A stretch of 17,460 nucleotides of DNA from Victivallales bacterium (GTDB lineage Bacteria > Verrucomicrobiota > Lentisphaeria > Oligosphaerales > Oligosphaeraceae), in contig CAAGGB010000008.1 in NCBI GenBank assembly GCA_900769285.1, positions 1 through 17,460 of the forward strand, written 5' to 3'. Within the stretch, counting starts at the first letter, position 1; every line of letters starts with the position of its first letter. The notes beneath the pieces are model-generated. The model had not been told where the DNA came from, searched no databases, and was given only the letters and a program-made list of their open reading frames with translations. Both the position numbers and the translations under genes were made by a program. This document shows, piece by piece, positions 14,171 through 17,460 of this stretch.

Positions 14171-15408
14171 GCCGTCACCTCCGACGCCTTCCGCGCGGGC
14201 ACACGCGGTATCGTCATGGCGCACAGCGAGTTGGCCACGCACATCACGCCGGCGAACACGAACAGCCACTCCACGCCGAACGCCTGCCACACCCAGCCGC
14301 CGGCCCACGCCGCGAAGATGGAGATGACATGGTTGATGGAGATGCCCGTCGACAGCGTCGAGGTCACCTCGTCATGCGTCCCGCCCAGCGCCCGCACATA
14401 CAGCGTACCCGCCATCGTCGTCTGGCTGATGATGCCGTCCAGCAGGAAATTCACGGCCACCACCGCCACCGCCACCGACGGCGCGAACCAGAGGTGCGCG
14501 AACCCGTACAGCAGACAGACGCCCAGCAGCACCACAGTGTCGTAGATCATCACCAGCCGATACCCCACACGGTCGCACAGCCGCCCCAGCAGCGGCCCCG
14601 TCGCGATGTTCAGCGTCGCGCTGACGCCCAGCAGAAGCGCCACCTGCGCCGTCGTGAACCCGTACAGCGAAATGAGCACATACGGCGCGAACGTCAGGAA
14701 AATCTGCTTGCGGGCGCCGTAGAAGAGCTCCAGCAGATAGAAGCGCCCATACAGGCGCGAGAAGTACATCGCCGGACGGCGCGACACGCCGGACGGCGCG
14801 TTCCGCGTGAACGTCACGGCCACGCTCACCGCCATCAGGCAGGCAATCAGGCCCCACACCACGTTGTACAGCAACTGCCGGTCACGCACCTCGAACCAGC
14901 GATCGCCCACCAGGAAGATGCCCGCCACCAGCAGGCTCCCCAGCACACAGCCGCCATTCGACACCCCACTCATCACGCCCAGCGACGCGCCCGCCTGCCC
15001 CTCACGCGCCACCTGCATCGCAATCGCGCTCCGCACCGGCATCACCAGGTGCTCGCCAAGGCTCCACGTCACCACAAACAGCGTCACCAGCGCCATGCTC
15101 CCCACCGGGAAGCACAGCGCCGTCACGCCCACCAGCGAAATCAGCGTCCCTATCCGCATGATGCGCCAGTCGCTCACACGGTGCAGCAGCGCCAGCGAGA
15201 CCACCAGGAACACCCCTGGCATCTCGCGGAAGAACTCCAGCAGGCCACGCGCCTGCTGATCCACGCCATGAACCTCGTACAGAAAGTTGTTCAGCGCCGC
15301 CATGAAGCTGCCCACGCCTATTCCCCAAATCAGAATGCTGAGGAAAAACGCCACCGCACCGCTGCGGGGACGGAACACACGACCAATTCCACTCAAGCCC
15401 AACACCAC
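14167..15408 (-). CDS. Major facilitator superfamily transporter
   Basis: A 413-residue inner-membrane protein with about 12 hydrophobic helices in two halves joined by a basic loop ('RNAPSGVSRRPAMYFSRLYG'), the standard MFS layout. Helix 1 contains 'AVAFFLSILIWGIGVGSF'. The helix 2-3 loop 'HRVSDWRIMRIG' and the matching second-half loop 'LLGRLCDRVGYRLVMI' correspond to the MFS signature loops (G-x-x-x-D-R-x-G-x-R). The substrate cannot be inferred. The frame is open to a GTG at 15450, but AAGGAG (15416-15421) lies seven bases before the GTG at 15408, which also gives a short basic N-terminus before helix 1; that start was chosen. The gene leads a probable operon with the small membrane protein (four-base overlap) and the methyltransferase. 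A candidate promoter is at 15483-15511. Confidence 0.9.
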   Translation of the reverse strand: MVLGLSGIGRVFRPRSGAVAFFLSILIWGIGVGSFMAALNNFLYEVHGVDQQARGLLEFFREMPGVFLVVSLALLHRVSDWRIMRIGTLISLVGVTALCFPVGSMALVTLFVVTWSLGEHLVMPVRSAIAMQVAREGQAGASLGVMSGVSNGGCVLGSLLVAGIFLVGDRWFEVRDRQLLYNVVWGLIACLMAVSVAVTFTRNAPSGVSRRPAMYFSRLYGRFYLLELFYGARKQIFLTFAPYVLISLYGFTTAQVALLLGVSATLNIATGPLLGRLCDRVGYRLVMIYDTVVLLGVCLLYGFAHLWFAPSVAVAVVAVNFLLDGIISQTTMAGTLYVRALGGTHDEVTSTLSTGISINHVISIFAAWAGGWVWQAFGVEWLFVFAGVMCVANSLCAMTIPRVPARKASEVTA

Positions 15409-15415
15409 CGGGACA

Positions 15416-15421
15416 CTCCTT
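15416..15421 (-). promoter_or_regulatory. Ribosome binding site deciding the MFS GTG start
   Basis: AAGGAG on the minus strand, seven bases before the GTG at 15408. It favours this start over the GTG 14 codons upstream, which has no well-spaced site. Confidence 0.65.
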
Positions 15422-15482
15422 GACAGACTTCTAACGCAAACGCCACACACACCTCGGCATTTCCTCCCCCAAAACGGGCAAT

Positions 15483-15511
15483 AATATACCGCCTCATGCG
15501 TTAATTGTCGT
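15483..15511 (-). promoter_or_regulatory. Candidate sigma-70 promoter for the MFS operon
   Basis: On the minus strand ACGACA (15511-15506, four of six matches to TTGACA) is separated by 17 bases from TATATT (15488-15483, five of six matches to TATAAT). Transcription would start near 15475, giving a leader of roughly 65 bases before the GTG at 15408. Confidence 0.55.
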
Positions 15512-15547
15512 ATGCACCCCAGACAATTCCTGTCAGACCAGGAACCT

Positions 15548-15562
15548 TCGGCCTTTGGCCGA
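15548..15562. repeat. Small hairpin between the divergent promoters
   Basis: TCGGCC (15548-15553) and GGCCGA (15557-15562) form a perfect six-base inverted repeat around TTT. It lies just upstream of the -35 box of the efflux adaptor promoter, so it could be an operator half-site pair or part of a minor terminator. There is no T-run. Confidence 0.35.
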
Positions 15563-15576
15563 CCCTCCTCCCAGAC

Positions 15577-15605
15577 TTGACAGAACTGGACAAACGGGCT
15601 AGATT
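15577..15605 (+). promoter_or_regulatory. Sigma-70 promoter of the efflux adaptor gene
   Basis: A perfect TTGACA (15577-15582), a 17-base spacer, then TAGATT (15600-15605, four of six matches to TATAAT). The start point would be near 15612, giving a leader of about 45 bases before the ATG at 15658. Confidence 0.7.
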
Positions 15606-15657
15606 ACCCACCCAAAATCCCCTCTCCACGTCCCCGACCTTCCCGCCCAAGGAACCC

Positions 15658-17397
15658 ATGAAAAAGGTCTTCACGCTGATTGCCGTCGTCTGCGCCGTCG
15701 CCCTGGCGCTGCTTGTTGCCCTCCGCCTCGTCGCCGTCCTGTCGCGCGAGGAGACCCAGACGAAGCGCGCCGTGGCGCCCATCACGGTGCTGCTGGAGCG
15801 CGCCACGGTCGGCACCATCCGGGACATCGGCTCGTTCACCGGCTCGCTGGAGGCCGACAGCACCTTCACCGTCTCACCCAAGGTCGCGGGGCGCGTCACC
15901 GAGGTCAACTTCAAGCTCGGCGACCAGGTGTCCCACGGCGCCATCGTCGCGCGCCTCGACGACCGCGAGCAACTGCTGGCGGTCCAGGAGCAGCAGGCCG
16001 CGCTGCTGGTCGCCCAGGCCGAGGTCGACAGCGCCGTCGCCGAGGTCGAGAAGGCCATCGTCGAGATCCGCTCCGAGGAGGCCGGCGTCGAGTCCGCCAA
16101 GGCGCAGATCGAGGCCGCCGAGGTCAGCGTCGAGAACGCCGAGGTCAACGTCCAGTCCGAGCTCGTCCAGCTCAAGAGCACCCTCGTCAAGATCAAGAAC
16201 GCCCAGAACGACGTCACCACCGCCCGCAACACCATCGCCAGCGAGCAGGCCAACCTCGCCGGCGCCGAGGCGCAGCTCAACCTCGCCCGACAGAACCTCG
16301 AGCGCGAGCAGAAGGGACTCCGCGACGAGACCTCCTCACAGGCCGAGCTCGACGCCGCCCAGGCCAACTTCGACGTCCAGTCCGCCAACGTCAAGGTCGC
16401 CGCCGCCAAGCTCGCCACCGCCAGGAACAGCCTCGCCATCGCCGAGACAGAGGTCGAGATGGCCGAGAACGACCGCGACGTCGCCCAGTCCAAGGTCGAC
16501 ATCGCGCGCTCCAACCTCAAGATTGCACAGACCAGCGTCACCATCGCCAAGACCGACCTCGTCAACGCACAGGCGAAGGTCGCCAACGCCAAGACCGCCA
16601 AGACCATCGCCGAAAAGAAGGTCGTCATCGCCCGCGAGCAGGTCCGCAAGCAGGAGGCCGTCCTCGACGCCGCCCGCGAACGGCACAGCTACACCATCAT
16701 CCGAGCCGAATGGCGCAAGGACGAAGGCTCACCCACACGCTTCGTCGCCGAACGGCTCGTCGACCCAGGCGCTCTCCTCGCCGTCAACGCGCCCGTCATG
16801 GCCATCATCGACAGCGCACGCCTCAAGGTCGCCGTCACCGCCGTCGAACGCGACTTCGCACGCCTCTCCGTCGGACAGCAGGCCGACGTCTTCGTCCAGG
16901 TCTCACAGGACGGCAACCCGCGCTCCCCCGAAAACGCCTTCACCGGAACCATCATCCGCAAGGCACCCGTCATCGACGACGCCTCCCGGCAGGGACGCTT
17001 CGAAATCGAAATCGACAACGCCGACGGCCGACTCCACCCCGGCGCCTTCGCCCGCATCGACATCGTCTTCGCCACCCGCACCGACGCCATCATCCTCAAG
17101 GACGACGCCATCGTCACCCGCGACGACCGCACCGGCGTCTTCGTCAGCCAGGACCAGCCCGACGGCACCATGACCGCCGCCTTCGTCCCCGTCACCGTCG
17201 GCATCCGCAGCGGCACCCTCGTCGAGGCCATCGCCACCACCCCCGAAGACCGCCGGCGACTCGCCGACGGACGCATCGTCACCATGGGAAACCACCTCCT
17301 CAAGGACGGCTCCGCCATCCGACTCCCCGAACAGGGCGCCTGGAAAAGCCCCGGCGACGACGCCACACCCGCCGCCGCCCCCTCCGCAGCGCCCTGA
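15658..17397 (+). CDS. Efflux pump periplasmic adaptor subunit (HlyD/MFP family) with very long coiled-coil hairpin
   Basis: A 579-residue adaptor that would link an inner-membrane pump to an outer-membrane channel. Residues 5-28 are an uncleaved membrane anchor or signal (FTLIAVVCAVALALLV). The first half of the lipoyl domain is 'GSLEADSTFTVSPKVAGRVTEV' (62-83) with 'LGDQVSHGAIVARLDD' (87-102). Residues about 104-220 and 228-342 are two long helices meeting at the turn 'GLRDETSSQAELDAAQ' (220-235), which resembles the tip motif of adaptors. The second lipoyl half follows ('YTIIRAEW', 'ERLVDPGALLAVNAPVMAIID'), then beta-barrel ('LKVAVTAVERDFARLSVGQQADV') and membrane-proximal segments with a Pro/Ala-rich tail. 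AAGGA five bases before the ATG at 15658 and the promoter at 15577-15605 support this start over an upstream in-frame ATG (15505). The helices are far longer than in MexA/AcrA types. No pump gene is visible: only 63 C-rich bases remain, so partners probably lie beyond the window. Confidence 0.92.
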   Translation: MKKVFTLIAVVCAVALALLVALRLVAVLSREETQTKRAVAPITVLLERATVGTIRDIGSFTGSLEADSTFTVSPKVAGRVTEVNFKLGDQVSHGAIVARLDDREQLLAVQEQQAALLVAQAEVDSAVAEVEKAIVEIRSEEAGVESAKAQIEAAEVSVENAEVNVQSELVQLKSTLVKIKNAQNDVTTARNTIASEQANLAGAEAQLNLARQNLEREQKGLRDETSSQAELDAAQANFDVQSANVKVAAAKLATARNSLAIAETEVEMAENDRDVAQSKVDIARSNLKIAQTSVTIAKTDLVNAQAKVANAKTAKTIAEKKVVIAREQVRKQEAVLDAARERHSYTIIRAEWRKDEGSPTRFVAERLVDPGALLAVNAPVMAIIDSARLKVAVTAVERDFARLSVGQQADVFVQVSQDGNPRSPENAFTGTIIRKAPVIDDASRQGRFEIEIDNADGRLHPGAFARIDIVFATRTDAIILKDDAIVTRDDRTGVFVSQDQPDGTMTAAFVPVTVGIRSGTLVEAIATTPEDRRRLADGRIVTMGNHLLKDGSAIRLPEQGAWKSPGDDATPAAAPSAAP

Positions 17398-17460
17398 CGA
17401 CACGGCGCCGCTCCCCCTCGTCGCCGCCGTCTCCCTCCTCCCCTCCCCCCCTCCCCCGCC
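17398..17460. other. C-rich stretch at right edge, no feature recognised
   Basis: After the adaptor stop codon the plus strand is almost all C and T with scattered G (CTCCCTCCTCCCCTCCCCCC). I see no start codon with a ribosome site and no terminator before the edge. Confidence 0.4.

Noticed and set aside
12365..14545. A 726-codon open frame on the plus strand
   Set aside because: It runs antisense across the dehydrogenase, methyltransferase and small membrane protein genes. Its product is dominated by Arg, His, Pro and Gln with no domain, as expected for the antisense of GC-rich coding sequence.
14062..15423. A 453-codon plus-strand open frame opposite the MFS gene
   Set aside because: His/Arg/Gln-rich antisense of a membrane protein; it has no family features or ribosome site.
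15501..16649. A minus-strand open frame rich in Ser/Ala/Thr opposite the efflux adaptor
   Set aside because: It mirrors the heptad repeats of the adaptor in antisense; the regular composition comes from those repeats, not from an independent gene.

Overview
The window is about 17.5 kb of GC-rich bacterial chromosome carrying 14 genes, one of them cut by the left edge. Gene content fits a free-living or gut bacterium of the PVC group, most likely a Lentisphaerota/Kiritimatiellota-type lineage: a folP-cdaA-cdaR cluster, a long LOG-family protein, MreB, a sugar phosphate isomerase/epimerase of the type abundant in that group, and a secreted protein with a carbohydrate-binding-like N-terminus. 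This placement is inference from gene style, not from a marker gene. No rRNA, tRNA, CRISPR array or insertion sequence was seen. The region reads as ordinary chromosome rather than a mobile island.

Layout. Twelve of the 14 genes run on the minus strand. Reading right to left from 15.4 kb: an MFS transporter overlaps by 4 bases a small single-pass membrane protein, which is followed by an RlmI-like rRNA methyltransferase. Two tandem intrinsic terminators then insulate a D-2-hydroxyacid dehydrogenase, which converges with a plus-strand PIN-PhoH ATPase (10.2-11.5 kb). Divergent from the PhoH gene is a tightly overlapping folP-cdaA-cdaR cluster (folate synthesis, cyclic-di-AMP synthase and its YbbR partner). 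It is followed by a secreted protein of unknown function, a LOG-family phosphoribohydrolase, an orphan mreB, a sugar phosphate isomerase/epimerase and a cytoplasmic beta-lactamase-fold serine hydrolase that ends in a strong intrinsic terminator. The left edge holds the N-terminal 274 codons of a secreted protein. At the right end, a plus-strand gene with a near-consensus sigma-70 promoter encodes an efflux periplasmic adaptor (HlyD/MFP family).

How the genes fit together. cdaA and cdaR form a recognised c-di-AMP module, physically coupled to folP. Together with mreB and the secreted protein this is an envelope/turgor/shape neighbourhood, although mreC, mreD and glmM are not present. The methyltransferase, dehydrogenase, epimerase and hydrolase are scattered metabolic or RNA-modification genes.

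Points most worth a second look: the efflux adaptor has about 29 unbroken alanine-phased heptads, with a 28-residue super-repeat in the descending arm; the CdaA has DGG and RHK in place of the usual DGA and RHR; the secreted 418-residue protein is unrecognised; and GC-rich hairpins without U-tracts sit in nearly every gap of the mreB-cdaR array. I did not find a clear new multi-gene defence or mobile system.
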